From NCBI GenBank assembly GCA_963921195.1, contig OY992537.1, forward strand, positions 35,945,410 through 36,009,409: a DNA stretch of 64,000 nt, written 5' to 3'. A program made the translations under genes and the position numbers. The number at the start of each line of letters is the position of its first letter. Positions within the stretch are counted from its first letter, which is position 1. The DNA comes from Pegoplata infirma. Lineage: Eukaryota > Arthropoda > Insecta > Diptera > Anthomyiidae. Positions 21,540 through 35,700 of this stretch are shown one piece after another. The notes under the pieces are model-generated. The model made no database searches. It was not told the DNA's origin and saw nothing but the letters and a program-made list of their open reading frames with translations.

Positions 21540-22085
21540 TTTTTGGAAATAATTCAGTGGGGGAGCCTTATCCCCCGCAATAAATGTTTACAAATTATTT
21601 GATAATGATATTTATGCTTAAATAAAACATTTTTATCCTTATATTTGTAATTATTTTTCTATAACCACACCCCCAAAAGGGGCGGCTTGAAAAAATGGGA
21701 TTTCCTACTTCCTTTGGTCCAAGTGCTGGTCTATGAACATAATATGGTATAAAAATGTTACATTTGTTAAGCAAAAATTAAAAAATAACTCGTAAAAAAA
21801 TTTTAAGGGTTGTCTTAGTTTTTCAAGGGGAAAATTTTCCCCCCGATTTTGCATATCTTCGAACTTAACCTTACCAGTAACATAAGAGATATTCTTGTCA
21901 AACTTCAGGAGTCTAGCTCTTATAGTTTGGACTGCATGTGGCTTCTACAGACGGACGGACATTGCTAGAATGTCTTAGGTTCTATAATCGGTCGATAATA
22001 TACACATATGTATACTTTGTGGGATTCCCGACCGATATTTGGATGCGTTACACAAGGAATATTTAATATTTATGCAAATATTTAA
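21540..22085 (+). repeat. Family A copy, + orientation
   Basis: 'acacccccaaaaggggcggc', 'ttggtccaagtgctggtc', 'cttaaccttaccagtaac', 'cagacggacggacattgc', 'gatatttggatgcgttacac': the standard family A order, lacking both extreme ends. Confidence 0.75.
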
Positions 22086-22313
22086 TACTCATTCGCTACG
22101 TTAAATCAAGAAAATGCAAGAAAATTACAAAATTTTTATGAAATTTAATATTCAAATGCGATTTTCTCGAAAAAAAAAACGAAAAACACATGTCTGAATT
22201 TTTGTGTGGATAGACAAACATGAAAACTTAAAAAAATTAAAAAAAAAATTAGCCGAATTTTTTATAAATTGACTTTTTTAAAAAATGGGAAGTTTCAGAA
22301 AGGGTTCTGATTA

Positions 22314-23632
22314 CACTGTGCTACAAAAAACACAAAATCAAATATACTTTTAAAATGAGGTAGTTAAGGTTGTAGGTCTCGTCGAAAAGATCACAAAAAT
22401 GCCCATCAAACTTGCCAGACACCCTCAAATTTTAAAGTTATTGTCAAAAAACGATTTTTTGGGACTTTTCTCAATAAACCACGTGTAACTTTAACATTTT
22501 TCAACCGATTTTCAATTTTTCAACTGTTTTGGATAGAAGAAGGATAGGGCTTTTAATGTGTGTGAATTAGTCTATACATATAAAAATGATATGTATTGAT
22601 TTTTTCAACAATATCTAATTTTTTGTTATTTTTTGAAAATTTTTGAATTTATCGATTTTTTTCTGTTATAGTTCATTCAACAACATTTATATTTATAAAC
22701 GTATTATTAAATAAAATTTAATTGTGAATACGATGAGTTTTATGCCGAAAAAATCGGATAATAATTGATGAGTTGTGATAATTTTTCTAAAAAAGAAAAT
22801 TAAGATTTTGCTTGAAATTGCCGTTAGGATAACCCAGGCAAAAAAATATAAAAATAAACGAACATACTAAGAGGTCGCGTATCATTATTTTAAAAGTTTT
22901 GGCCTCCTGAATTCGAGTTTGACCTTGAAATCGCGCTATCTTATTAAGTTATTGATATATCAATTTATGTCAAATATCTCAAAAACCTGACGAGATAGAA
23001 ATATTGTGCATGACCTCTTATAATAAAATTATTTTTTTGCCTGGGTAATCTGAACGTCGATTTCCTGCAAAATCTTAATTTTGTTTATTTGATTTTTTCT
23101 GTAAGTACAGATCGAGCACGGGCTCTAATTATATTTGTTAAGTATAAGGGTTCAAGTTGAAAAAATGCAGAAGAAAAATTGATTTTGTTTTTTAGAAAAA
23201 TTATGACAACTCTGTCAATTGTTATTCGATTTCTTCAGGATAAAGCTTATCGTATTCAAAATCAAATTTTCTTTAAGAAAACGTTTATAGCAGAAAAAAA
23301 CGGATAAACTCGAAAAATTTTCAAAAAATAACAAAAAAATTAGATTTTATAGAAAAAATCAATAAATATCTTTCTTATATGTATAGACCAATTCACACAC
23401 ATGGAAAGCCCCATCCTTCTTCTATCAAAAACATTAAAAAAATTTTAAAATCGGTTGAAAATTTTCTAAATTACAAAAGGTTTAGTGAGAAAAGTCCCAA
23501 AAAAAGTTTTTTGACAATAACTCTAAAATTTGACGGTGTCTGGCAAGTTAATGGGCATTATTCTGACCTACTCGACAAGACCAACATCTATACTATGTCA
23601 CATCAGAAGTATTTTTCCACTGTAGCACAGTG
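22314..23632. mobile_element. CACTG-ended foldback element, 1319 bp, TSD TTA
   Basis: Termini CACTGTGCTACA / TGTAGCACAGTG (one base inserted on the right), flanked by TTA (22311-22313, 23633-23635). Arms of about 480 bp mirror each other (for example 'gccagacaccctcaaatttt' near 22415 against 'aaaatttgacggtgtctggc' near 23525). The middle includes part of a family B copy (23096-23175). The CACTG ends and 3-bp TSD are suggestive of the CACTA/EnSpm superfamily. A 113-codon open frame in the right arm (23379-23720) crosses the element end and is not a gene. Confidence 0.75.
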
Positions 23633-23635
23633 TTA

Positions 23636-24164
23636 TTTTCCAAAAAAAAAAAAAATTGTAGACAGCCCATACAAAACTATACAAGAATGTAAAATTTTCA
23701 GGTGGTGCATTCCGTTTTAATTTGATAAATATTTAAACAAGTCAACTCGACACAAATTTAACACAAAGCCTAGTTTTTGAAAACTTGAAAGATCAAAAAC
23801 ACAGTTTTCTTAGTTCCATATAGAGCTATTCATACAACCTATTTAGAAATTCACGGGACACATGTGTTTCTGTAGCGGGACATTTGGTGTGGAATCCCTT
23901 AGATAGTACTACGACTAAGCACATTTACTTTTCGTTCCCTATACAGTTTAGTATTGCATTTAAGCGAAATTGGTTCAGCGGTTCAAAAGTTATGAAAGAA
24001 AATGTAAGGACACTTTGCACATTTTGGTACATTCAACATAACCTAAAAAAACCAAATGATTTAATTCGGCTGCTGGTTGAGACATGGGAACAGAATTGAT
24101 CACCGAATAGTATTTAAACAAGTACAAACATATTTTAAAAAAAAAAATCGTCGAATTGTTTTTT
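23636..24164. other. AT-rich stretch without recognisable gene
   Basis: Two overlapping opposite-strand open frames (23884-24099 and 23990-24202) show no recognisable domain. Confidence 0.3.
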
Positions 24165-24915
24165 TCACCAAAGATTTTTTTTATTGGGGGTTGGTCAAAC
24201 ATTTGTTTCCTCTAGGGTCATAATTGCGCCAGTTAGAGCGGCTAGAGCAAATTAATTAAAAATGTCAATTCGTATGGGAGTCCCTTTGAGGAGTGGAGAT
24301 AAAGAGTAGGTTTATTTAGAAGAAATGTTGGGGTGTAAATATTAATGAAGGTTGGTCTTACATTGCACCCCTCTAGCAGCGAGTCCGAGGTAATTGTGGG
24401 GCATTTTTCTGCTTTTTACCTATTTACTGTTACTTTTGCTCTAATGAGATGCCGTTCGCCCCACGATTGCGTCGGAGTCGCTCCTAGAAGAGTGCAATGT
24501 AGGACTGACCACATTATTTTTTCACCCAAAAATTTTTTCGAGTTTTCCATTTCCCTTTATCAATCAAAAATGGCATTTCTTTAAAATTTGCTGCCACCAC
24601 TCCAACTGTCAAAGGGCTACCCCTAGACGAAGCAGATGTATGACCGACCTCTAATATTTTTTCAATACCAACATTTTCTCAGAACATACCTAGCCTCACT
24701 GTTTTACCCTTACAGTGGTTCCCATAATTTTTTTGTTTTACTTTAAATTTTTTTTTGGATATCAGCTCGTACCGCTCTCATAGTTACCCCTAGAGGGCTA
24801 AAATGTATGACTGACCCCATTACATTTTCCCTGCCAACATTTTTTCAGAACATACCTACCCCCGTTCCTCACTTCCTAAGGAAGCTCCCATAATTTTTTT
24901 GTTTTTCAAAATATT
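24165..24915. repeat. Decayed block of the 165-bp monomers
   Basis: 'gggggttggtcaaacatttg', 'agttagagcggctagagcaa', 'gtatgggagtccctt' and then, inverted, 'gaacatacctagcc' (about 24684) and 'gaacatacctaccccc' (about 24848), about 164 apart. It looks like a collapsed foldback related to 14144-17510, with no coding core. Confidence 0.7.
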
Positions 24916-26500
24916 AGGCAAAATTTTAAATGTTAATTTTTAATATACAATATTTTTTTTTTTCAAAATGTTCAGTAGTGTTATCATTTATCCCCCATAT
25001 TCTTAACAGCACCTATTATTTCAAACTTGCGGTTGTAATTCACTATAATTTATAGAAAGTATAGAAAATAAATAACTTTCTTTTACTATAAATAAAACAT
25101 ATGATGGCAGTGAGTAGGGGAGCACAGAGCATAAACTGTACTCTTTATTGTCACACAGTAAATAATAGGGAGAGACAAAAAAAAATCCTTATACAAAATA
25201 CGTATAAATACGATAGACAAGAGATTAACAGAGACATAAAATAACGTGAATTCGAAAGGAAAGACAAGCGGAAAAGCTAAAACCGGAAATAAAAAATTCT
25301 GTGGAAAATTTAATGAAATAAAAAAAAGGATATTTAACTGAAAAATACACGATTTAATAATAAATTATACAAAAAGTTAACATATAACAAAGGAAATTTT
25401 AAATTTTATTAATAATTTCCATAAAAACATAAAGAAATTAGGGTACAACGCCCTTTTTTCCATAATACGACAAAAGAAAAAAAATCAAAGTGCATATAGA
25501 CAATAAAAAACCACCAACTTATCTCTATATACAAGGACTTGACACAGATTTGTTAAGTGCAATCGCAGACATTAATGCAAAAAATAAATACATTTTTTTT
25601 TTATATAAAGAAAAATAAAGACTGTTAAAACGAATTTAATTTTTTTATTTAACTGAAATATTAACAAATCAAATCAGTTTTTTGATAAAACCGTGTATTA
25701 ATAAAATTTTGATAAATCTTTAAAAATTCCAATTTTTTAAAAGAAAAAAATTCACTTTATTAAAAAAGTTTTACCAAAAATCTTAACAACGGAGCCTTTA
25801 ATTCTATACAAGTTTCTAAAGGATAAAAATAATCCATGTATTCATGCCAAATTTTTAGAAACTAAAAAAAAGACCACGCCTCATCGGTAGCAGACAAAGA
25901 AGCAATAAATATCATCCCCCTTTTGATATCACATCTTCTGGATTATATATATAAAGTTTTTGGAAAATCAATGTTGTCGAAACAGCCCACATCAATGGAG
26001 TACTTAATTAACATCTTAAAATTTAATATAAAATATTTAAAAAATCAATAATACAATAAAAATAATCAAAAATCAACTAAAAAAGACTCTCTAAAATTTG
26101 GAAAAATTTTTAAACCATAAAATGTTCTGGACAAAACAATAAATAGAATTTAAAACTAACAAAAAATTTTTGGAAAATATAACTCTCCATAATCAAAAAT
26201 TTGCATCAACCACCACTCAAATCATTAGAAATTTACAGAAAAACAAACTCCTGCACATCATCTTTTTAAATTCACATATATACACGTGTTACATTTTTCT
26301 GTGTACTCCAAAAACTGACCACCTACAACCCTTAAGGTGTTTTTTTTTGGCAGAATTCATCGTCAACAAGAGTTACGTTTTTACTCTTTATTTCCTGGCA
26401 ACAAAGCAAAAAAATACGCTCTTTCTTTTCCTTCTTCCTCGTTTTGTTGCTTTCCTGCATTTTTTAAATAAATTTCTTTGTGAGGCTGTTTAATTTTGAA
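24916..26500 (+). promoter_or_regulatory. Upstream region and probable 5' UTR of the transporter gene
   Basis: Mostly unique sequence, poor in the transposon motifs that fill the flanks, which fits retained regulatory or UTR sequence. A pyrimidine tract followed by AG ('tttttttttggcag', about 26341-26354) could be a splice acceptor for an upstream non-coding exon. No TATA box or initiator can be assigned with confidence. Confidence 0.35.
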
Positions 26501-26705
26501 ATGGAAAAATCTGAACATTTTTCAGATTATCTTTTTGCCAAAATGGGTCCACCTCATTCTTCGACTGTCAATGGTTCAGAGCTGCCACCTAAAACAAAAG
26601 AACGTTGTGATGCTCCGCGTGAGCTGAAAGGTTACCGGAAGTGGTTAAGTGAGAACCTCATGCTGCTGGTCACATTGTCTGGCGTTATGTTGGGTGTCAT
26701 TTTAG
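26501..26705 (+). CDS. Eaat2: Transporter exon 1 (start codon, TM1)
   Basis: Encodes residues 1-68 plus the first base of codon 69: a polar 45-residue N-terminus and the start of TM1 (NLMLLVTLSGVMLGVILG). Donor TTAG|gtaagt. The upstream in-frame GTG at 26480 is not taken because the ATG at 26501 is the first Met codon. Confidence 0.9.
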
Positions 26706-29700
26706 GTAAGTTCAATATTTTTTTTTTCTTTTTATGTTTTTATATTGATTTTTATTTTAAGGGGTTTATTTTTGTTGAATGAAACATAAGCAAAAAATGT
26801 TTATTGTTAGACAAAGGATTAGTGAACCATAAAGGAATACAAGAACATTTCAATTAAGATATCTGTTCAATTCAGTATTGATCTATTTGTAGAGAATTTA
26901 AATTGAAAAATAACTATTTATGATATTCCGTGTAAAAATGGACTATGTGATCTATTTTTATCATTTTATATATTTTCTGATAGAATATAATTATATCTCA
27001 AATGAACAAAATCGAGATCTAGACATATCATAGATTTGGCCAGTTTAACCTAAATTTGGGAATTAATTATATCAGATCAGTGTAATTAGATATAATCATG
27101 TGCACTTCTATACTGTCAGTGCCCAGACATAGCCCCAAGGAAATTACCCCCATAATGGAAATAGGGATTGTGACTGAAGTTGTCAACCGATTAAGAATAA
27201 TTCGATTAATCGATCAAACAAAAGCAAACTCTTGTTGGATTAATTTAAATATTACGATTTTCGAATAACGAATAAATCGATTAATTTATGCCAATTAATC
27301 GATTAATTTATGCCAATTAATATACCCCATAAAGTATATACACTCTAAAAAACTTATTATTATAAATTGGGTAAATTTTCATTGAATAGCACGCATTTTG
27401 TGTTAATATAAGCACAAAATGCGTAAAATACTTTTGAACCAATTAAACACAGCAAATTATAAATGTTATCCGATAATTCAAATATTTTACACACAAGTGT
27501 GTAAATAAAATTGTCAACCAACATACATACACACATGTTAAATAACTAAAACGCCAGACAAAACTATAAGCTTCCGAAGCGTAGTGGATAAGAAGTGTAC
27601 TTTCAAATCGGAAGGTGGCGAGTTTGATGCTCGCTGGCGCCAAATGTTTTTTTTTTTTTTTTGTTTTTTTGTTATATTTATTCACCTCTTTTTTATTTAA
27701 ATTGACCACTGGTAGTCAATTTATTCAATTCACACATTCAGAGTAAAATTACCCAATTTATAGTAGGAGTCCAGTTTCCTACTATAAATTGGGTAAATTT
27801 CAACAAATTTTAATTAGAGTGTATATTAGAGTGTCCCTTATTTTGGAAATGTTGGAAATGTTGAGACGGTACCCCCTCATTTTTTTCCTTTTGACTAAAA
27901 AATAACTCAGGAAAAATTTTACGCCCCTACGACCACGCCTTCCCTACGCGACGGGGCCGTAAAGAGCGGGGCCTTAAAAATTATTTTTCCATACAAAGCA
28001 AAAAAATTTTTTTTTGATTTTAAATTTTTTTGTTATTAATTATAATATAACTTGGTTAGCTTATTCACGACAAAAAATTTGAATTTGGTGGGATGAGGCT
28101 TTCAGTTCTAAAAAATTTTTCGAAACTGAAAGCCTTATCCCACCAAAATAAAATTTTTTGTCGTGAATAAGCTAACCAAGTAATATTTTAATTAATAACA
28201 AAAAAAATTAAAATCAAAAAAAAATTTTTTTGCTTTGTATGGAAAAATGATTTTTAAGGCCCCGCTCTTTGCGGCCCCGTCGCGTAGGGAAGGCGTGGTC
28301 GTAGGGGCGTAAAATTTTTCCTGAGTTATTTTTTAGTCAAAAGGAAAAAATGAGGGGGTACCGTCTCAACATTTCCAACATTTCCAAAATAAGGGACACT
28401 CTAGTGTATATTATTGATCAGTGATCGATTCTTAGACATTCTAGCGATGTCCGTATTGGACTATTGCAATAAAGTCTCTCAATTTTTTTTTTACTTTTGG
28501 CAAACGTTGGTTGCTTCTCACTTCCGATTGCCCTCAAAAAAACTTACAATTAGATAAAAAAGGAGTGCAAGAAAAAACGCACCATGTAAAATACCTCTTG
28601 GGAGGGCACGATACAGTCAAAAATAAAATAAGTTTGGCACAATTATATCTTATGGTAATAGGCTGGTTAGCTCGATAGCAAAATCGGACGGGAGGGGGGG
28701 GGGGGGGGGGGGGAATGTTCCCCCATAAAGAACTAAAACACCACCAGAAAATCATAATTTTTTTACAAGTTTTTTTTTGCATACTTGTTAAACAAATGAA
28801 ATATTTTTTTACCATATGAAGTTGTTTGACGCGTATTTGGACCAAGATGATTAGGAAATTGCTACACTCAAAAAAAACCTTGTAAAGTTACCAAGAAATC
28901 TCGTGATTTTACGATGCTATTCTCGTGAAATAAGAGGTAGGTAAAATTCTCGTAAAATTACGAGGATTTCCTCGAAATTTTGAATGCGCCAAAAATTGGT
29001 AAAATAACCAATTTTATTGGTAAAAATATTGTTTTAAAACCGGAAAAATTAAAAAACAGGGTAAACTTACAAGAAAAAATGGCAAATATGTTTAGAAAAA
29101 TGGTAAATTTACAAAAAAAAATTTTTTGTTTATTGTTTTATGTTGATAAATCTTCGTAATAAAATCATTTTTGTAAAATAACTGTTTTTTGTAAGTTAAC
29201 AAGAATACTCGTAATATATTTTTCAAAATTTTGTTAACTTTTTTTTAAAATATTTTTCAATAAAAAAAAAAAAAATTTGTCCGGGACTTGGTTTTTTTTT
29301 TTTTTTTTAAATAGAAAATTTACAAAAAAAAATTGTTTGCTGAAAAATTACAGTTTGTTTTGTAAAAAAAAAACATTCAAAATGGTAGAATACAATTACA
29401 AAAATAAATAAGTAAAGTTACCAATAAAACTGTAGTTCTCGTTTGAGCAAAGTACAAGATTTTTTGTTAAAAAACAAGGAAAATTGTTAAATATTGGTAG
29501 AACGGGATTACAAGGAATTTTACAGGCGTTATACCAGATTTTTTTTTTTAATGTATTTTTACGGCCCTCCCCTTTTAAGGGCGTGGTTATATAAAGTAAT
29601 ACAAAATAATGATAAGTATTTTTAGGCGTATTTGTAAACATTTATGAAGAGTTAGAGGTGTCCTCCAACGTCCCCCGCCGACTTCTTCCAAATTAAAACC

Positions 29701-32700
29701 TAAAAGTTAAGTTTTTTATGCATTTTTTACTTAAAAAGTAAATTCAGTTATTCAATTTATAAGTTTTTTACTTAGTTATTGTTAATAAAATATTAAGTTT
29801 TTTGTTTTTAAGTTTTTTGTAGGAATTATTAATTTTTTTGTTAATAAAAATATTTTTTAATAATCACTTTTTTATTCGTTATTCTCTTCGACTAATCGAA
29901 TAATTTTTTCGATTTAATCGTTTGATCAAACGAACAAAAACAATTATTGGAATTATTCGAACAGATCTCAGTCAAAGCCCCCACTTGTCATGGATCTTAA
30001 TACCCATGGGAATTATGTTCGTTTTCTACCGAGAATATGGCCAAAATAGGATCTGTCATAATCCCTACAAAAAAAAAACGTTTTTAAATTACTAGGAAAC
30101 GTCTCGTAATCCCATTTAACCAATATTTGACCGTTATCCTAGTTTTTTAACAAACAAATTTGGATCGAAATTTAATTTTTTACAATTTTTTTTTGTAATT
30201 TTACAAATTTTTAATATAATTTTACAAAAAAAAAATCAGTAAATTCACAAGAATTCCTTGTAATTTTAACTGCGCCAAAAAACTATAAATGTACAATTTT
30301 ATTGGTAAAAACCTTGTAAAATTACAAAATTATTGGTAAAAAGCTTGTAAAATTACTAGGAATTTTTGTCAAATACTCTGAAAAACATTTTTGATGTTTT
30401 TTTTTTTACTTAAAAAACAAAAAAAAAAGTGACAAAAAATTGTTATTCAAAAATAGTTTCTTAAACTTTTTTTTTCAAAAAAAAATCTAAAGAACTCTTA
30501 AAACGCTTTTCGAATACGCTCGCAAAGCGTTCCAAAAAAACGGGTTGAGATTGCTTTTTTTTTGTTATAGAGCTTTCAGAACACTTTTCAAAAACGCTCG
30601 CAAAGCGTTTGAAAATAGCTTTTTGAGAATGCTGATTTTTTGTTACAGTGCTTTCAGAACGCTTTTTTTTAGAACCGTCGTCAATTTCTGCTTGGGTAAC
30701 TTCTTAGAATTTAGTTAAAATTTCAAAATGGCGATATCTTGATAACTAAGCGAGATAAAGCGAAACGGATGAAATTTTCAAAATAAAGACTACAAAGAAA
30801 AATATGGAATAGCCTAGCTCTGCATATGTGTCGGGGTCTCAAGACCCTAATTTTAGATCTAAAATTTGAAATTCCCGAGATTTTATATATGCACATATCT
30901 CGGTAAATACTGCCAACACGAGAAAAGGTAGCTCTTGACTCGTAGAACACTTCCGACAAATACCCGAAAGCCCTCCGATTAATAGTTTTTGAGTTATCCG
31001 GTTTTTAAGATTCTCAAGACCCTATCAGGCCCCTTATTACCGTATCTCAAAAACTAAGCAAGTTAGAGCGAAACGGACACAAGTTTTGGTTCAAAATCTA
31101 TGGGGACCCATAAAGGACCATACGGGGTCTCGAGTTAAATAGGGTCCGAACCCATGGGTCCAGGGTCTAGACCCAATCTATTTCTAAAATGTGAAGTATA
31201 ATTTTTCCCATTTTCTAGTTAAAATTGGCTTAAAATTAAATAACTTTGTTTTCCTCATTTTTGGGAAAATTATGAACTAAAACCAAGAAAAAAAATCTTT
31301 GGAGCCAAATCATTCCCTCTTTTTCTCAAACTTGAGTTAATTTTCCCAGATTTTAGTTCACTTTTTTTTGAGTGTAGGAGGTAGCAAAAAAAAGTTTCAA
31401 AAAAACCTTGTCAAATTACTAGAAAAAGTCTCGTAATCCCATTTTACCAATATCTGACAGTTTTACTTGTTTTTTAACAAATAATTTTCGATCGAAATTT
31501 AAATTAAAAGAAAAAATCTAGTAAATTTACGAGAATTTCTTGTAAGTATTTTGCCAAAAAATTTGTAAAATACCAACTTTATTGCTTAAAATCTTGTAAA
31601 ATTACAAAAAAGCTCGAAATTTTTACTAGAAATTCTCGTAAAATAGGAGGTAACAAAAAATCTAGTAATGTCACGAAGTACGTTAGTTTTATCGCGTCAA
31701 AAAAATTGTAAATTTACATTTTTTTTGGCAAAAAGCTTGTAAAATAACAGGAATTCTTGTCAAAAAGGAGGTAGCAAAAAAAAAAGTTACATACTTTTCG
31801 TGTAATTTTACAAAGTTTTGTTTTGAGTGTAGGACTATGAACTTTTGTCTGCACAAAAATGTTTAATTTGTTTAACAAAAATACAAAAAAAAATACTGTA
31901 AAAAGGGTAGTTTTTCAGAGATTGATTTAGTTCTTCAAGGGCGGACTTTTTTACCCTTGTCCAATTTTGGCCATTTACAAACTTAACCTGCCTATGACCA
32001 TGAGACATATTTGTGCCAAACTTCAGGAGTCTAACTGTTTTATTTTGGACTGCATCGTTTTATCAACAGACAGGCGGACATTCATAGAATGTTTTAGAAC
32101 CGATGATGGATCAATAATATATATACTTTATGGGGTCCACAACCGATATTTCGATGCGTTACAAACGTAATGACCAGGGAAACCAAAAATATGCAGTATC
32201 ATGTTTTTTCCTGTGCATTTTATTGATAAATGGGTAAGGTATTTATCCGTTTCAGAAGTTTGTAAGAAATGTGCTCTAACAAATCGATGCCAGAATTTGT
32301 TAGAGCACATTTTTGCAAATTTTAGTCTTAAGAGCATATTTTTGCATATTTTAGGTTTAAGAGCATATTTTAGCATAAGAGCATATTTTTAGAGCATATT
32401 TTCAATTTTTAGAGCATTTTTTCACTTTTTATAGCATTTTTTTACATTTTTAGAGCATTTTTTTTTTTAATTTTTAGATCATTCTTTTCCAATTTTTTAT
32501 GACAACATTTTTTTTTTTAATTTTTTATCCAACAATTATGTTTTTTTTAACAATTACGGAATTGTGACGATTGATTCGCCTTTGGCCTGTTTTTGTTTCA
32601 TATCGGTATATGAAACTATGTTTTCTTTAGATTCAGCAACTTGGTGGAAAATATTAAGGCAAACATTTTTGTAGAACATATTTAACCCTTTAACTACCGC

Positions 32701-35700
32701 ACATAATGGTATTTGGAATGTCTATTCTCTAACAAATTTTAAAAAAACACCGCAAAAAAGGGGACATCGTTTTTTTAAGAGCATATTTGTCGTTTTTAAG
32801 GGCATTTTTTAAGCGCATAAAACGTGTTAGAGCATATTTTTGGTTTCCCTAGTAATGACAAAGTGAGTATACCCCCATACTGTGGTTGGAGGGTATAACA
32901 AAGATTTTGGAGGTAGCAAATCGCAACCAAAAAGTATAATAATTTGGCAGTGGAACTTTATCGAGGTAAACTTTAAATTAAAGCGCAGAAAATGGAACTT
33001 TGTTTTCTTCTTTACGACCGATCCAGTCTACTGTATATTAGAATGGGTCGATGATATGCATATTTGCGAATATTGTTAACTAAAAGTCGGTGAGCATTTT
33101 CGAGCTGATAACGGGAAAAATTATAAAAAATTTTAGTAAAGTCCTTTTTGTCCTTTACAAGTACTTAGTTTCAGTCTGCGTTTTTTTTCGAAAAAAAAAA
33201 AAATTTGGAAAAAAAAACAAAAATTATTATTTATATATTTGAGAAATAAAGATTTACATACATATGTAGTAATAATTTATAATCATTTTATAATTAGCTA
33301 CTACATTGACATATTTATAACGTTGATTAGTAATAAAAATTACAGCACGCGAACATGCAATCTATATATGAAATAAAACTTTTGTAATTATAATATTTTC
33401 AAAACTAAACATTTAAATGTGATATTCATAATTTAGTTAACAAGTCAAGAGACACGACAATTACTGTCGTCAGAGCTAATGTCTGTTCTTTTTTTAAAAA
33501 TAGCGAACTAAAAACCACTTGAGATTAAAGTGTAATCAATATTAAACGCATGATTTATTGACACTTTAATATAATGGAAACACATATTTTTACGACATAC
33601 ATCAACACACTTAATGGCGGTGAGTTTCACACCCACATGTTATTTTGTTTATATAACACATTAAATGTCATAGGAATGCACCAGTAAAGTGCACTTTCAC
33701 AGGAATTGCAAATCTAGAGACACAAAAAAACAACATTGAAATGGTTCAAGTTCAATGTAAACACCAGCATATGGAAGGCAAAAAAAAATAGCACCTACCT
33801 ACATATGTGTATGTTTTAACCCCCTCTTTCTATTCATACTCTTTAGGAAATTGTAGAATGAAATATAAAAATGAGTCGTTTGAAACTGACAAAAATATAT
33901 AAAAAAAAGTTTTACACGTGCAGGATATAGTTTCCTTTGTCTCTTACACACATACATCCGATTTCCTACTAAGTTTTTAATTTAAGTTTCATCTAACCAC
34001 TTATGCACACTGAAAAAAATGTACCCTACAAAACTCTTTGTTACAATGACTTTGTGCTGATGTTTGTAATCACCCATGTCGAGTGGTCCTAGCACCACCT
34101 TCAATTATGCCGATCGACTAAGAATCACCTTTTGAGTCGATTTATTAATATTTTTGGTGAAAGTTGGAACTTATACTTCTATTGACCCAAAGCCTTTTGA
34201 AATTTAAAAAAAAAAAAATCAGACCTGTTAAGTTTTAGCTGCAATAGAAACGCCCCTTTAATTTTGGCTCCAATGACTCTAACAACCGTATATAAAGGGT
34301 TTCTTTTGGCAGGTAACTTAGTACACTCAAAAAAAAAAACTGGTAAAACACCTGGTAAAATGCCTTGTAATCGTTCTGCCTTTATTTAACCATTATCCTT
34401 GCTTTTTAACAAAAAATCTTGTACTTTGCTTAAACGAGAACTACAGTTTTATTGGTAATTTTACAAATTTATTTTCGTAATTGTATTCTACCACTTTGAA
34501 AGGTTATTTTACAGAAAAACAAGTAAGAGAGTTAAATTCGGCTGTGCCGAATCTTTTATACCCTCCAACATGCATAAAAACTTAAAAAAAACCAGGGGCG
34601 TTTTCATTTTTTTTGGGGGGGGGGGGTCGGTATTGGTAATTGGGTGGGGAGTGAAAATTTCATCTCGAATATGTGTTTAAAAAATAAGATGCTTTTTGCG
34701 CTAAAGAAATACAAGTTTATCATGATTTAAAAAAATTTGATTTATTCCACGCCCATTGGGGGGAGGACCGAAAAAAAGACATTTTCTAATTCTCTGGGTC
34801 CAAGTGCAGGACTTTGAACTTCTTGTAGAATAAAAATGTTGCATTTGTTAAACAAAAACACAAAAAATCACGTAAAAAAATGCTATATTTCAGAGGTTGG
34901 TTTAGTTCTTCAAGAGGGAACTTTTTGCCCCCTGGTCCGATTTTTCTCATTTACGAACTTAACCTGCCTATTAACATAAGACATATTTGTGCCAAATGTC
35001 GGGAGTCTAGCTCTTTTATTTTGGACTGCATCGTGTTAACTACAGATGGACAGACGGACGGACATCGCTAGAATGTCTTAGAATCGATCACTGATCATAA
35101 ATATATATACTTTATGGGGTCCTAGACCGATATTTTTATGCGTTACACACGGAATGACAAAGTGAGTATACCCATACTGTAGTTGGAGGGTATAAAAACT
35201 GTAATTTTACATCAAAGTTATTATTACAAGGATTCTAGTTGATTTACAAAAAAAAAACTGATATTTTACAAAAAGTATGTTATACGAGGATTTATGTTCT
35301 TTAAAAAAAAAAAAAATTTTTTTTTTGTAAATTTTCTATTTTTTTTAATTTTCCAAGTGACGGACAAAATTATTTTTTTTTTATTGAAAAAAAAAAAAAA
35401 ATAAAACAAAAAAACTTAAATTTAAAGATTGATAAATTCAAAATTTTTTTTTTGTTATATTTACTCAAAAATTTGTAATTTTTTCATTTATTTTTTATTT
35501 TTAACAATACCATTTTTTTCAGTAGTTTTTGTGGATAAAATACTATCACTACCGAAAATTGGTAAATTTTAAACAATTATATTTTAAATTTACAGTTTTT
35601 GTTTGTAAATTTACCATTTTTATACCATCCAACTACAGTATGGGGGTATACTCACTTTGTCATTCCGTGTGTAACGCGGTCTGTGCTACAAAAAACACAA

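Larger units (their letters stand above)
27320..28862 (-). repeat. Family A copy, - orientation, twice interrupted
   Basis: 'ataccccataaagtata' (27321-27338) is continued at 28411 by 'tattgatcagtgatcgattc', then 'gacattctagcgatgtccg' and 'cttatggtaataggctggttag'. In intact copies these segments are contiguous (ccataaagtatatatattattgatcag). The break holds the MITE 27341-27821 and the foldback 27827-28403. A run of about 20 G residues lies at 28694-28713. Confidence 0.8.

Noticed and set aside
26480..26500. GTG at 26480 as the transporter start
   Set aside because: Animal nuclear genes start at ATG; the ATG at 26501 is the first in frame.
34518..35199. Family A as a typical Helitron
   Set aside because: A terminal hairpin is present but the CTRR 3' end is not, and there is a clear inverted-terminal motif.
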